This document shows positions 48,207 to 58,494 of a stretch of DNA of 64,000 nucleotides, piece by piece. The translations under genes were made by a program, and so were the position numbers. Source of the stretch: Shewanella canadensis. GTDB lineage: Bacteria > Pseudomonadota > Gammaproteobacteria > Enterobacterales > Shewanellaceae. The stretch is taken from assembly GCF_003966225.1 (NCBI RefSeq), contig NZ_RXNU01000004.1, positions 1 through 64,000 on the forward strand. Direction: 5' to 3'. Below the pieces are notes generated by a model, which did no database searches, had not been told where the DNA came from, and saw nothing but the letters and a program-made list of their open reading frames with translations. Position 1 is the first letter of the stretch. Each line of letters opens with the position of its first letter.

Positions 48207-49190
48207 CTATATGTGGAAATAGCGTAAACCAGCCCAGATAAGTGGCATTGATATCACGAAGAAGATCCAGATCCCATAGGTGGTATTGGCCAGGCTGATG
48301 GCCGATGTTATCGACTGTGCATCAGGTTTGGGGCCGTAGCTTAGCTTTACTGTATTGATCTTTACCCCGTTGAACTTAATCGGTCCCCCCAGCTCTATTT
48401 TCAGCACTCTCGCTGCAATGGCACAGGTATTGATGCAGTTATAGAAGGGCTGGGTATTAGGCAGTGGTTTAACCAGGCTTAGGATACTTTTAGGCCCCCC
48501 CTGAATCGCGATGCTGATATTCCATAACCAGCTGGGCACGATAAATAGCAGGGTACTCAAGAGGTAAACAGGTTTCCCGAAGTGGGCAAATTTGGGATTG
48601 ATGGGAGGCCAGCAAAGTTCTAGTTGTTTAAGCATTCTGGTGATGAGTACCAAAGGAGCACCCCCTATACCGAAGAAGATGATCGTCGATACCGTGCCAT
48701 ATACCGGGGTGGTGACTAGCTTCTCTATGGTCGCCTTGGCAATACCCACTTCACTAAGCTCCTTGGTATCCCGGTAGAGCCAGGGAGAGAGGATGGATCT
48801 CGCTCTGTTTTTGTCTTCTTGGTATAACGCCTGTTTCACCTCGACGGCTGTCTGCTTAAAGTTCTCATCGTTCAGACAGATGTACAGGGTGATAAATTCA
48901 AAAAACCAAGGAAAAGCGGCGAGTTGCATCAGAAAGGTCATAATTGCCGAAAAGGGCAAGACCAATAAGATACAGGCTAAGGCACCGGCGATGAGTTGCT
49001 GAGATGGCGCTCGACCAGGACGGTTGACCTTGGCAGCGAGTTCTTTTGCCAGCAGCCCAAACCAGACGATAGGTTGATAGTCACGGGGGAGAGGCGCAAT
49101 TTTCGATAACAGCAAGCTGATAATAAGGATCATGGCCCCTTGATAAAAAGGACTGTCATTGAGCAGTTGTGTAGCAAACTCAGGAACCAT
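48207..49190 (-). CDS. cbiB: CobD/CbiB-family membrane protein (cobalamin biosynthesis)
   Basis: 327-aa membrane protein of the adenosylcobinamide-phosphate synthase family, which joins aminopropanol (phosphate) to the cobyric acid side chain. Recognised parts are LLAKELAAKVNRPGRAPSQQLIAGAL, ALYQEDKNRARSILSPWLYRDTKELSEVGIAKATIE and NTTYGIWIFFVISMPLIW. Its sequence is diverged from typical CbiB, and no other cob gene is nearby, so salvage of cobinamide is likelier than full synthesis. 27 bases downstream of mtnN; no cobalamin riboswitch was seen. Confidence 0.78.
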   Translation of the reverse strand: MVPEFATQLLNDSPFYQGAMILIISLLLSKIAPLPRDYQPIVWFGLLAKELAAKVNRPGRAPSQQLIAGALACILLVLPFSAIMTFLMQLAAFPWFFEFITLYICLNDENFKQTAVEVKQALYQEDKNRARSILSPWLYRDTKELSEVGIAKATIEKLVTTPVYGTVSTIIFFGIGGAPLVLITRMLKQLELCWPPINPKFAHFGKPVYLLSTLLFIVPSWLWNISIAIQGGPKSILSLVKPLPNTQPFYNCINTCAIAARVLKIELGGPIKFNGVKINTVKLSYGPKPDAQSITSAISLANTTYGIWIFFVISMPLIWAGLRYFHI

Positions 49191-49217
49191 GATCTTTACC
49201 TAAATGGCATTAATAAA

Positions 49218-49910
49218 TTATAACTGCTCTAGCAGTGCTATCACCATTAACGCTGAATGATGGCCCGCCTTAACCAGGTATTCGTCGAAATCGACTGGTG
49301 AGTCATTGTTCGCATTATCAGAAAGTGAGCGGATCACAACAAAGGGGACGTTGAACTGATGACACACTTGAGCTATCGCCGCGCCTTCCATCTCGCATGC
49401 AGCCATGGTTGGGAAGTGCTCTAACATGGTCTTAGTACGGACAGGGTCACAAATAAAGCTGTCACCGGTACAGATCAACCCTTCGATGGCTTTAACTTCG
49501 CCCAGGCTCGCGACGGCTTTTTGTGCAGCGGTGACGAGTGCGGCATCCGGAATAAAGGCGGCGGGCTGTTGTGCCATCTGGCCAATCTCATAACCAAATG
49601 CTGTGACGTCTACATCGTGGTGACGCACTTCAGATGAGATAACGATATCGCCGATAGCAAGCTCATCGGCGAATCCGCCAGCAGAGCCTGTGTTAATTAT
49701 CGCGTCAGGCGCGTACTTTTCGATAAGTAATGTGGTTGCGATACTGGCGGTGACCTTGCCTATACCGGAACGAGTGACAACCACTTCTTTGCCTGCAAGC
49801 TGGCCCGCAACAAACTCGATACCCGCAATCGTTGTAGAGCTTGGGTTTTCCATTGACTCAACTAAATGCGCAACTTCTGGCTCCATAGCGCCAATAATAC
49901 CGATTTTCAT
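49218..49910 (-). CDS. mtnN: 5'-methylthioadenosine/S-adenosylhomocysteine nucleosidase
   Basis: Splits MTA and SAH to adenine and the thioribose sugar in methionine salvage and the autoinducer-2 route. 230 aa. Seen are [20 protein letters not shown] with catalytic Glu12, [50 protein letters not shown] with the ribose-binding Glu, and [11 protein letters not shown] with catalytic Asp. First gene of the pair with cbiB. The 354 bases to the diguanylate cyclase hold the divergent promoters and nothing else recognised. Confidence 0.96.
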   Translation of the reverse strand: MKIGIIGAMEPEVAHLVESMENPSSTTIAGIEFVAGQLAGKEVVVTRSGIGKVTASIATTLLIEKYAPDAIINTGSAGGFADELAIGDIVISSEVRHHDVDVTAFGYEIGQMAQQPAAFIPDAALVTAAQKAVASLGEVKAIEGLICTGDSFICDPVRTKTMLEHFPTMAACEMEGAAIAQVCHQFNVPFVVIRSLSDNANNDSPVDFDEYLVKAGHHSALMVIALLEQL

Positions 49911-50264
49911 TTAATAACCTTTTTGACTACCTGACTGAATATGGGCGCTAATATAACATGGGGTATCGGGTTTAGTGAAAAACAACGGCATTGCGGTTTG
50001 TTACAGTTAAACAAGCTAAGTCTGGTACTGAGTGAATCGGCTAGCGGGTTCAGATCGGGTACTTAATCAGTTATTGTAGTGATATAGTCAATATTACCTG
50101 ATGCTTCAGACGTTTGTGAGGTGACGGGCTATAATATCTATGGGACATACTTACAGGTCATAACGACTAAGCTCGCTATTATTTATCCATAATAGTTGTA
50201 GTTAGATAGAGATATCATGAATCGCTTTAAGTTTTAGTATTTTGGAGATGAAGGGAGAGTCAGA

Positions 50265-51572
50265 TTGAGTATTCGCTTAAAGCTATCACTATTACTGGGC
50301 TTGCTTTTTTTTGCCGCAATTTTCAACTCAATTCTTACCTTCCAGTTAGAGAGCTACGGCGAGGAGAAGCTGAAGTGGGTGATCCATACGCACGAGGTGT
50401 TGAATGAAACACAGACGTTGTCGGGTGCGATGAAAGATGCTGAAACCGGCCAACGAGGGTATTTACTGACAGCTAGCTCGGCTTATTTAGAGCCCTATCA
50501 TAATGGGGTATTAATCGCTAAGGAGAGCTTTATCAGGTTAAAAGCCCTCACCTCAGATAACCCCGCTCAGCAAGATACTTTGAACTTAATTGAAAGCCAG
50601 ATGTTGCTCAAATTTGAGGAGATGGAGGAGACGATAGAGCTGGTTCAGGGTGATAATAACGAGATGGCCGTTCAAATCGTGTCCGACAACCGGGGTAAGC
50701 AATATATGGACAATATCCGAAGCCTCTTCGCTACGTTTATTAATGCAGAAACCCTGTTACTGGAGCAGAGAAAGGGAGATTTCAGAGAAAACAGAGCGCA
50801 GATAACTACCCTTATCATCGTTGAGATTGTCCTGTTTATTGGCTTGTTCTTCGTGACTATTAGTTTTTTACGGCGGAGCTTCTTCCATCCCCTGGAGCTA
50901 CTGCTTTCCAGCGTAAAAAAATTAGAGGATGGGCATAAGATTGAAGTGAGTGACGTGGTTAAAAACGATGAGATGGGACACTTACTTTCAACTTTCTTTG
51001 TTATGAGTGAAAAGGTCTATCAAAGAGAGCAAGATCTCGGCTTCAAGGCTCACCATGATGAGCTAACGGGATTAAAAAACAGACTCACTATGCCCGAAGA
51101 GATAGAGACTGTGATTGGTGAATTACAACAAACCGGAGGTATGGTTGCCGTCCTGTTCATCGATCTCGACCGATTTAAGCAGATCAATGACCAGTATGGA
51201 CACCATGTTGGTGATTTAGTGATTAAAGAAGCCGCTTATCGTATTAAGTATGCTGTACGCGATAGCGATACGGTATTTAGGGTCGGGGGGGATGAGTTTT
51301 TAGTTATCGTAAAAAGCATCAAAAACATTACCGATGTACATAATGTGGTCAATAACATTGTTGGTGAATTTAAGTCTCCGGCGAGTATCGAGGGGAAGGA
51401 AGTCGATATATCAATCAGTGTCGGTGTTGCGGTATCTCCTGAGGATTCGATGGACAGGAAAGAGATAATAAAATTTGCCGACGTTGCCATGTATGCGGCT
51501 AAGCAGGACATCGCAGCCTGTTACAGAATGTTCGATAAAGGCATGTTAAGACGTGGGAGCGATTCCGGATAA
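50265..51572 (+). CDS. Diguanylate cyclase with CHASE3 sensor
   Basis: 435-aa inner-membrane enzyme making cyclic di-GMP. Membrane helix 1 (about 7-26), a periplasmic CHASE3 domain (about 35-180, with DAETGQRGYLLTASSAYLEPY), membrane helix 2 (about 184-204), a HAMP-like segment, and a GGDEF domain (about 265-425) follow in order. The active site VGGDEFLVIV is intact, and the inhibitory RxxD site (RDSD) lies five residues before it, so product inhibition is expected. It starts at TTG, supported by AAGGGAG seven bases upstream. Confidence 0.92.
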   Translation: MSIRLKLSLLLGLLFFAAIFNSILTFQLESYGEEKLKWVIHTHEVLNETQTLSGAMKDAETGQRGYLLTASSAYLEPYHNGVLIAKESFIRLKALTSDNPAQQDTLNLIESQMLLKFEEMEETIELVQGDNNEMAVQIVSDNRGKQYMDNIRSLFATFINAETLLLEQRKGDFRENRAQITTLIIVEIVLFIGLFFVTISFLRRSFFHPLELLLSSVKKLEDGHKIEVSDVVKNDEMGHLLSTFFVMSEKVYQREQDLGFKAHHDELTGLKNRLTMPEEIETVIGELQQTGGMVAVLFIDLDRFKQINDQYGHHVGDLVIKEAAYRIKYAVRDSDTVFRVGGDEFLVIVKSIKNITDVHNVVNNIVGEFKSPASIEGKEVDISISVGVAVSPEDSMDRKEIIKFADVAMYAAKQDIAACYRMFDKGMLRRGSDSG

Positions 51573-51735
51573 ATAGCCAGGGCCTTCATATATCAAATAG
51601 AGACCCTGTATAGCCAATACCCGCCACAAAACTACATGAAACTTGTTATCTGGCGACCTCTACTCTTGTCACCTCTTGAGCTCTCTCTCTTTAGTCTGGG
51701 GGTGTTGAGTAAGACAATTTTTACAATCACCATTA

Positions 51736-51778
51736 AATAAAAAGCGGTATAACGCAGGAGCGTTATACCGCTTTATTT
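51736..51778. terminator. Bidirectional terminator between the cyclase and porin genes
   Basis: Perfect 14-bp stem AAAGCGGTATAACG/CGTTATACCGCTTT with loop CAGGAG, A-rich before and T-rich after. Confidence 0.85.
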
Positions 51779-51813
51779 AAGTGCTTAGTAATACCAACCG
51801 ATATAAGGCGTGC

Positions 51814-52518
51814 TTAGAAAGCAAAGGTGCGTGCCACAGATAATACCGCTCGGGTATCACTGGCATCGGTATCCATGGTGGTATCTTCCACTGCGAGATT
51901 AAAGTCGAAGCCTTTCCAGCTTGTCATATACTCGGCGCGGTAATGGTTATAGGCCTTATCACCATCCCATGCCCACTTGTCTTCATCGAGCGATGTTGAA
52001 CGATCGAAACTGACGCGAATATCATGACCTTCGGCGACGCTGAAGGTGTGCGCCGCCATCATGATGTAGTGACCTGCATCTACACCGAAGTAATCCCAGG
52101 TGTACCAGAAGTTCAGTTCACTCTGCCCGACAGACGATGCATAGCCAAACTTGGTATACAGCTCCGGATATTGGTACTCATCCGAGAACGAGTCGCCATG
52201 GTAGGTGTAATATGCAATACCTGCATCCAGTGATACACGCTCCGTAAGCTGGAGGAAGTGACCGCCGTAAAAATCCAACTCCAGCCAGGTATCATCCCCC
52301 GAACCAAAATCGACGTTTGACGCCCAGGTTCCCACATACCAACCAGCATCGGCAGCATAATCCAGGCTGGCCTGTATTGCCGGGCTATTGTCTGTCTGGC
52401 TCACACCGTTGAAGGTATAATCAGAGACTGCTGTGACGGTTGAGCTAACCCCGGCCATCGCCGTAGTCGGCAAGGCTATCAATCCAAGTATGGCGAGTCG
52501 CTTCATTGTGTTATTCAT
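51814..52518 (-). CDS. TorF-family putative porin
   Basis: About 234-aa outer-membrane beta-barrel of the Gcw_chp family. Signal peptide ends TTAMAG; then SSTVTAVSDYTFNGVSQTDNSPAIQ is the family start, and the C terminus ends in Phe (VARTFAF) as barrel proteins do. The second of two adjacent ATGs fits the AAGGGA site better. It lies 16 bases after the BCCT gene, so it is probably an outer-membrane pore for the same substrate, choline or betaine. Confidence 0.85.
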   Translation of the reverse strand: MNNTMKRLAILGLIALPTTAMAGVSSTVTAVSDYTFNGVSQTDNSPAIQASLDYAADAGWYVGTWASNVDFGSGDDTWLELDFYGGHFLQLTERVSLDAGIAYYTYHGDSFSDEYQYPELYTKFGYASSVGQSELNFWYTWDYFGVDAGHYIMMAAHTFSVAEGHDIRVSFDRSTSLDEDKWAWDGDKAYNHYRAEYMTSWKGFDFNLAVEDTTMDTDASDTRAVLSVARTFAF

Positions 52519-52534
52519 CATTTCCCTTTTGTTT

Positions 52535-53752
52535 TTAGTTAGCTAATTCAATTTTACTGAAATCAATTTTGTTTTCTGTCGGTGAGTGCTCGATGGCCGC
52601 CACCTTGCGGTATTTCTTCGCCAGGATATAACCGAAGCAGCCTAAGATCAGGCTGATAGCCAAGGCGCCTACCCACTGAATTTGTAAGAAGTCCAACTTA
52701 AACAGCAGGGTTAATCCGCTCATCAGGGCTATGTTGCCAATGATGTATCGGGTCTTGCCGAAACGCTCTACCGTGAGGTTGAGGTTGTCGGTATAGAGTC
52801 GGATTAACGAATCCAGTGAGTTGATCACGAAGGTGATCCCCACAATGACCATAGCCAGATTATAGAAGCCCGCTGTGGCGATCTCGTTGGCACTGTAATA
52901 ATAGAGCACAGTAAACCAGACCGCGATTGGTAGCGACGGGAATACCATCATGGCGATTAACACCTGGTAGGTTCTCATTCCACCGACAAAGCGTGCGGTA
53001 AACTGTCCGATCATAATGCTCCATGCAAACCACCAGAACAGGTAGAACTCATGGTAATCATTCATAGGTAATACGAAATGGTGCAGATTGCCAAAGTAAT
53101 CGCCAATCAAGGCAAAGGTAGTCACAAACTCACCGATCCCCGAACCGTCAGACAAAAATGCGCCTGCCCACATTAATGCAATTAAGCCGATGAACATCCA
53201 GGTCGTTGCCAAGCTCAGGATACGTACGTAGCGAATGCTGGTGCTGGAGTAGACGGCAACGGCAATAGCGACAAATACGATAAGATAGAAGCTGCTGACA
53301 ATGGTTTCACCGTCGCCCATCTCAGGCAGGTACCAAGGTAAGTTGGTGAGTAGCAGGTAAGCGGTAAAGGCACAGGTGCCGATAATCACTAAGTTATTAA
53401 TGAACTTAATCAATGGGATCTCGAAGAATTTTACTCTTGGCTCGACTACACAGAAGTAGAAGCAGGTTAAAAAGTAAAATGCCCAGATCAGAAATGCCCA
53501 GAAGCCAAACTCGATAGCCAACGGGTTGCTAAAGCCGTATTCGGGACTCGCTGCTATATCTGCATAGCCACCAAATTCGGTTAGCGGGAACATTATCAAT
53601 CCCACGTCTAATCCCGAGGTAAATAAAATGGCGATAAAGGTAAAGGTACGAACCGGCGTGACGCCGATACATTTCACATTACCCCAGCGATAAATCACAA
53701 AGGCGATGGCGGCGAAGGTGAATAATATCCCTATTGTAAGCCAAGTAGTCAT
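52535..53752 (-). CDS. BCCT-family transporter, short form (choline/betaine)
   Basis: 405-aa membrane protein with about ten to eleven helices. The BCCT core is visible in FYLFWWFAWSIMIGQFTARFVGGMRTYQVLI and VINSLDSLIRLYTDNLNL. Usual members have 500-680 residues and 12 helices; this one lacks the long hydrophilic tail and probably one terminal helix. Downstream of betA by 230 bases in the bet cluster, it most likely imports choline with Na+ or H+. Gene name betT was not assigned because of the length. Confidence 0.82.
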   Translation of the reverse strand: MTTWLTIGILFTFAAIAFVIYRWGNVKCIGVTPVRTFTFIAILFTSGLDVGLIMFPLTEFGGYADIAASPEYGFSNPLAIEFGFWAFLIWAFYFLTCFYFCVVEPRVKFFEIPLIKFINNLVIIGTCAFTAYLLLTNLPWYLPEMGDGETIVSSFYLIVFVAIAVAVYSSTSIRYVRILSLATTWMFIGLIALMWAGAFLSDGSGIGEFVTTFALIGDYFGNLHHFVLPMNDYHEFYLFWWFAWSIMIGQFTARFVGGMRTYQVLIAMMVFPSLPIAVWFTVLYYYSANEIATAGFYNLAMVIVGITFVINSLDSLIRLYTDNLNLTVERFGKTRYIIGNIALMSGLTLLFKLDFLQIQWVGALAISLILGCFGYILAKKYRKVAAIEHSPTENKIDFSKIELAN

Positions 53753-53982
53753 TATTGAACTCCCGACTTAATCTTTCCGTAAAACATAGGTTTAGTTCCT
53801 TATTTTCGTTCTTTTTATGCCTGCAAGCAGCAAATTTTGGCTGCAAAAATCCCTCAAGCCTTAATTGCCGCTTTAACGACAGTTAAGGTTTGATAAATTA
53901 AACGTGGCGATTAGGGCCATTTAGCCTTATTGGCTTAGGCTGGCCTTAAGCCCAGGTGCCCGTTCTGTCTATTAAAAACAGA

Positions 53983-55677
53983 TCAGGCGTGTTCTCTTTT
54001 GGGGGCGTGTAACCGCTGTTTCTGTTGCCATTGCTCTGCATAGGTCACCGTCGCACTGCTGGCTGGCAGTGGCGTCTTGCCCAAGATGAGATCGGCTGCT
54101 CGCTCTGCCAGCATGATGGTCGGCGAGTTAAGGTTGCCATTAGGTATGGTGGGGAAAATAGATGAATCAACCACCCTAAGTCCTTCAATACCATGCACTC
54201 TGGTTTCTGAGTCAACCACTGCCATCGCATCTTCTCCCATCTTGCACGAACAAGAGGGGTGATAGGCGCTCTCGACCGAACTTCTGACGAAGGCATCGAT
54301 CTCTTCATCGGTTTGAACCGAAATCCCGGGCTGTATCTCTTCACCTCGGTATTCATCCAATGCCGGCTGATTGATGATCTCTCGGGTTAAACGAACGCAG
54401 GCACGAAAGCCTTCGATATCATCCTTATGGGACAGATAATTAAACTGAATACTCGGGGCAATATGAGCATCGCTCGATACCACTTTCACCGCGCCGCGAC
54501 TCTTTGGCTTGTTGTGGCCAATATGGACCTGGAAGCCGTGTCCCGCGAAGGCCTCTTTTCCGTCGTAGCGCATGGCGGCAGGCAAGAAATGATATTGCAG
54601 ATCCGGCCACTCCAGGCCCGCTTTAGAGCGAATAAATCCACAAGACTCGAAGTGGTTCGTCGCCCCAAGGCCTGTTTTGTTCAAGATCCAGCGAGTACCG
54701 ATAAAGAGCTTGTTTAACGGGTCTATCTTGCCATTGAGCGAAATGGGCTTAAGGCACTTAAATTGAAAGTAGAACTCGAGATGGTCCTGCAGGTTCTCAC
54801 CCACACCCGGCAACTCATGCACCTGCTCAATACCAGCCTTAGCTAAGGTGTTGGCCTCACCGATACCCGATAACTGCAGTATGTGCGGCGAGCCGATAGA
54901 GCCTGCCGATAACACCACTTCCTTGTTGCATTGCACATTGGTCAGCTTGCCCTTGCGCTCGAAACACACACCCACGGTTTTCTTACCCTCAAACAACACC
55001 TTGTGTACTAAGGCGTGAGTTATCACGGTTAGGTTTGCTCGCTTCATTGCAGGTCTTAGGTAGGCGTTAGATGTTGACCAACGCACGCCGTTTTTTATTG
55101 TCATATGCATAGGGCCAAAGCCCTCTTGCTGCGCGCCGTTATAATCACTGGTCGCCAAATACCCAGCATCGACCCCTGCATCGACAAAGGCTTGATATAA
55201 CGGATTTTTCATTTCGTTACCGTTATTTACCGCGAGTGGACCTTCGACTCCACGATAGTCATCTGAGCCAAAGGCCCAAGTTTCCGCTTTCTTGAAATAG
55301 GGCAAACAGTGGGCATAATCCCAATCCTTGGCCCCTGCTTGCTGCCACTCATCAAAATCTCGGGCATGACCTCTGACGTAGACCATGCCATTGATCGATG
55401 AGGAGCCGCCCAAGACCTTTCCGCGAGGGCAATGCATGCGGCGATTGTCTAGATGAGGCTCGGCTTCGGTCTCAAACTGCCATGCATATTTTGGGGTATT
55501 CATGGGAATAGAGAGGGCCGTCGGCATCTGAATGAAGATGCTCCTATCGCTGCCGCCAGTTTCAAGTAATAACACTTTATTACTTGAGTCGGCAGATAAA
55601 CGGTTGGCAAGTACGCAGCCTGCACTACCTGCACCAACGATAATATAGTCGTACTTTTCTGTTGTTGATTGTGTCAT
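53983..55677 (-). CDS. betA: Choline dehydrogenase
   Basis: FAD enzyme oxidising choline to betaine aldehyde, donating electrons to the respiratory chain. 564 aa. The GMC-oxidoreductase features are the dinucleotide fold [55 protein letters not shown] and the C-terminal catalytic stretch [12 protein letters not shown]. It begins 9 bases after betB ends, in the order betI-betB-betA. Confidence 0.95.
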   Translation of the reverse strand: MTQSTTEKYDYIIVGAGSAGCVLANRLSADSSNKVLLLETGGSDRSIFIQMPTALSIPMNTPKYAWQFETEAEPHLDNRRMHCPRGKVLGGSSSINGMVYVRGHARDFDEWQQAGAKDWDYAHCLPYFKKAETWAFGSDDYRGVEGPLAVNNGNEMKNPLYQAFVDAGVDAGYLATSDYNGAQQEGFGPMHMTIKNGVRWSTSNAYLRPAMKRANLTVITHALVHKVLFEGKKTVGVCFERKGKLTNVQCNKEVVLSAGSIGSPHILQLSGIGEANTLAKAGIEQVHELPGVGENLQDHLEFYFQFKCLKPISLNGKIDPLNKLFIGTRWILNKTGLGATNHFESCGFIRSKAGLEWPDLQYHFLPAAMRYDGKEAFAGHGFQVHIGHNKPKSRGAVKVVSSDAHIAPSIQFNYLSHKDDIEGFRACVRLTREIINQPALDEYRGEEIQPGISVQTDEEIDAFVRSSVESAYHPSCSCKMGEDAMAVVDSETRVHGIEGLRVVDSSIFPTIPNGNLNSPTIMLAERAADLILGKTPLPASSATVTYAEQWQQKQRLHAPKREHA

Positions 55678-55686
55678 GTCAGCTCC

Positions 55687-57150
55687 TTAAAACGGACTTT
55701 CAAGAGGCTGCATACCAACGTATACGGCTTTGATTTGGGTATAGGCTTTTAATGTTTCGCTGCCATTTTCACGGCCAATGCCTGACATCTTGTAGCCGCC
55801 AACCGGCATCTCTGCAGGAGAGGCACCATAGGCATTGATCCAGCAGATCCCCGCTTCCATTCGATGAATAACGCGATGGGCGCGAGTAATATCTTGGGTA
55901 AAGACGCCGGCGGCTAAGCCTAAACGGGTATCGTTGGCACGAACGATCACTTCCTCTTCGCCTGTGAAGGTCAGTACCGACATCACAGGACCAAAGATCT
56001 CCTCTCTGCACAATGTCATTTCGTCATGGCAGTGGGTAAAGATAGTGGGCGCGACGAAGAAGCCGTCGGGGGCATTATCAGGTTGCAGGGCATGGCCACC
56101 GGTAAGTAAGTGCGCGCCTTCTGCTTTTCCTATCTCAATATAGCTGAGCACCTTGTCTTGATGGGCTTTGGAGATGAGCGCGCCAAAGTTAGTGGCAGGA
56201 TCCATTGGATCGCCGCAGACGATGTTGTCTTGTGTCCGCTCAAGCAGTTTCTCAATAAAGCGAGGGTAAATCTCTTCTTGAACAAATACCCGGGTGCCAT
56301 TGGTACAGACTTCACCTTGGGTGTAGAAGTTGGCTAGCATGGCTGCAGAGACGGCGTTGTCGACATCGGCATCGTTAAAGATAATCAGCGGTGACTTGCC
56401 ACCGAGCTCCATGGTCACCTCTTTCAGTGAGCCCGCAGCGGCGGCCATCACTTTCTTGCCCGTACCTACTTCGCCGGTGAACGAGACTTTAGCTATATCA
56501 TCATGAGTGGTCAGCCAGGCGCCTACGCGGCCATCGCCCTGGACGACATTAAAGACGCCATCGGGCACGCCTGCCTGAGTAAATATTTCGGCCAGTTTTA
56601 AGGCGCCAAGTGGCGTCTCTTCCGATGGCTTAAAGATCATCACGTTACCGCAAGCCAGCGCAGGCGCCGATTTCCAGCAGGCTATCTGCAGCGGGTAGTT
56701 CCATGCGCCAATCCCCGCACAGATCCCTAAGGGCTCTCGGCGGGTGTAATAGAAATCATCGCCAACTTGTTGCTGGTTGCCTTCGATACTAGGGGCAAGG
56801 CCAGCGAAAAACTCAATGGAATCTGCGCCGGTTACGACATCGACCACAGAGGCTTCCTGCCAGGGTTTACCTGTATCTTGCACCTCAATGGCAGCTAACT
56901 CGTCATTTTTCTCACGCAGGAGTGCGACGGCTTTTAATAGGATGCGACCGCGTTCGAACGTGGTCATTTTTGACCAGATGGCAAAACCTGTTTTGGCACT
57001 TTCTATGGTCGCGTTCTGAACACTCGCATCAGCGACCTCGACTAAATAGCTGACTTTTCCGGTAGCCGGATTAACGACTTCGAAGGTTTCACCTGTGTCA
57101 TTGGAGAGATACTGTCCATGGACATAATTTTGATAAACAACTAACGACAT
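55687..57150 (-). CDS. betB: Betaine aldehyde dehydrogenase
   Basis: NAD(P)-dependent oxidation of betaine aldehyde to glycine betaine, an osmoprotectant. 487 aa. ALDH motifs: [17 protein letters not shown], the general-base Glu in [14 protein letters not shown], and the catalytic Cys in [16 protein letters not shown]. The first codons overlap the end of betI by 10 bases, with GGAG inside betI as the ribosome site. Confidence 0.96.
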   Translation of the reverse strand: MSLVVYQNYVHGQYLSNDTGETFEVVNPATGKVSYLVEVADASVQNATIESAKTGFAIWSKMTTFERGRILLKAVALLREKNDELAAIEVQDTGKPWQEASVVDVVTGADSIEFFAGLAPSIEGNQQQVGDDFYYTRREPLGICAGIGAWNYPLQIACWKSAPALACGNVMIFKPSEETPLGALKLAEIFTQAGVPDGVFNVVQGDGRVGAWLTTHDDIAKVSFTGEVGTGKKVMAAAAGSLKEVTMELGGKSPLIIFNDADVDNAVSAAMLANFYTQGEVCTNGTRVFVQEEIYPRFIEKLLERTQDNIVCGDPMDPATNFGALISKAHQDKVLSYIEIGKAEGAHLLTGGHALQPDNAPDGFFVAPTIFTHCHDEMTLCREEIFGPVMSVLTFTGEEEVIVRANDTRLGLAAGVFTQDITRAHRVIHRMEAGICWINAYGASPAEMPVGGYKMSGIGRENGSETLKAYTQIKAVYVGMQPLESPF

Positions 57151-57746
57151 CGATTTTCTCCATACTGCATGATCACTGCCTCGATGAAGGCTTTACATAA
57201 AATTTGGGCCTGTTCGAACTCTTTCTCGGAGGAAGCGCTGAGTGCGCTGCGTAGCCAAAAGCCATCGATCATCGCTGCAGTCTGTTTAGCTGCGGTGATG
57301 GCTTGGGCTTGGGGAAGTAATTTTTTAAAAGAGAACAAAAGGTTGCTATACAATCGCTGACTATTGATGTGTTGCAGCCTTGCAAGTCCTTGCTCATGCA
57401 TGGCTTGTGACCAGAAACTCAGCCAGGTTTTTGTTGCGGGTCTTGAGCGTTGCAGCTCGGTAAAATTGGCATCAACAATGGCATGTAATCTCTCAAGCGG
57501 GAGCATGCTTTTGCCCGCTGTACGACTCAATAACGCTTGTTTGAGTTGATCAAGCAGGTATTTTTGTGTCGCTTCTATTAAGCCTTGTTTGCCGCCGAAA
57601 TAATGGCTAATTAGCCCTGATGATAATCCCGCTAAGCCACTAATGGTATTGATCGTTGTATTGTGCAAACCATGACGTTCAACAGAGACCAAGGTTGCGT
57701 CGATTAGCTGCTGTTGTCTGACGGCTTTCATTGGCGGGCGCGGCAT
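57141..57746 (-). CDS. betI: TetR-family repressor BetI
   Basis: 201-aa repressor of the choline-betaine operon, released by choline. The N-terminal helix-turn-helix is [40 protein letters not shown], as in E. coli BetI ([15 protein letters not shown] start). First gene of the betIBA unit, with a perfect palindrome 53 bases upstream of its ATG. Confidence 0.94.
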   Translation of the reverse strand: MPRPPMKAVRQQQLIDATLVSVERHGLHNTTINTISGLAGLSSGLISHYFGGKQGLIEATQKYLLDQLKQALLSRTAGKSMLPLERLHAIVDANFTELQRSRPATKTWLSFWSQAMHEQGLARLQHINSQRLYSNLLFSFKKLLPQAQAITAAKQTAAMIDGFWLRSALSASSEKEFEQAQILCKAFIEAVIMQYGENRCR

Positions 57747-57799
57747 AAAAGGTTAAATCCTGAGTGCTATTATTATTAGTATTTTTGTTAGTTCATTTG

Positions 57800-57819
57800 T
57801 TAATTGAACGTTCAATTAA
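57800..57819. promoter_or_regulatory. Probable BetI operator, perfect 20-bp palindrome
   Basis: TTAATTGAACGTTCAATTAA is a perfect palindrome upstream of betI. BetI sites described for E. coli and Vibrio contain ATTGAACG/CGTTCAAT. On the minus strand it lies between TTGTTA and TAACAA (17 bases apart), so it would cover the promoter. Confidence 0.75.
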
Positions 57820-58494
57820 TAACAACTCTAATGGTTAGAGCTGTAACTATCAACCTTTATTCGGGATTGCGACTTGTGTCACAGATTTATTTCGCTGATT
57901 TATGTTTGGATGGTTTTTGTGACAAGTAACTGTTTTTTAATGAACAAAATGCATGGTTTAATCTTGTTTAAATTAGTTGGATTCGAGCAAAATAAATTTT
58001 CGTCAAAAATTAGTTTTAACCGTAATCTTTAATCTGGCGTGAACCGGAACGTGGAGATCTTCCCTATAACGATTGGTATTATATCTTTAAACTCGAAGTC
58101 TCGTTTCCCCTCTGGAGATTGCTGGTATGTCGGGAGTAAAGCTGCGCATACTTTACCTCTTCAAGTATCGAGGAATTTGCTAGCTGGAGCTTCTGCTCAA
58201 ACGAACTGATTTGTTCTCTTTTTATTACAAGTTTGAGGACCTATCACACTCATTGGTTGATTCATCTCGTATATTAGTTATCTAGTAATCTTTAGTCAGC
58301 TTTAGTTTACTCGTTACTTGCATCGGCTTTCGTTAACCGCTTATCGGTGGTTAACCGGGACTGAGACAGACCGATTAAGATAAGCTGATATACTTTCTAC
58401 TATTTCATTATCTAACTCCCTTGAGTCCTACGCTGGGAGATAAAGAGTGAAATAGGCCGATATCGGCATACCAGATAACAGGACGATAAATTCA
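57820..58494. other. Intergenic region between the bet locus and the nucleoside hydrolase gene
   Basis: 675 bases without a supportable gene. AT-rich, holding the divergent upstream regions. No riboswitch, tRNA or clear CRP-type site was seen. Confidence 0.5.

Noticed and set aside
48207..49190. Cobalamin riboswitch for cbiB
   Set aside because: No B12-box or leader structure was found; mtnN starts close upstream and probably shares its promoter.
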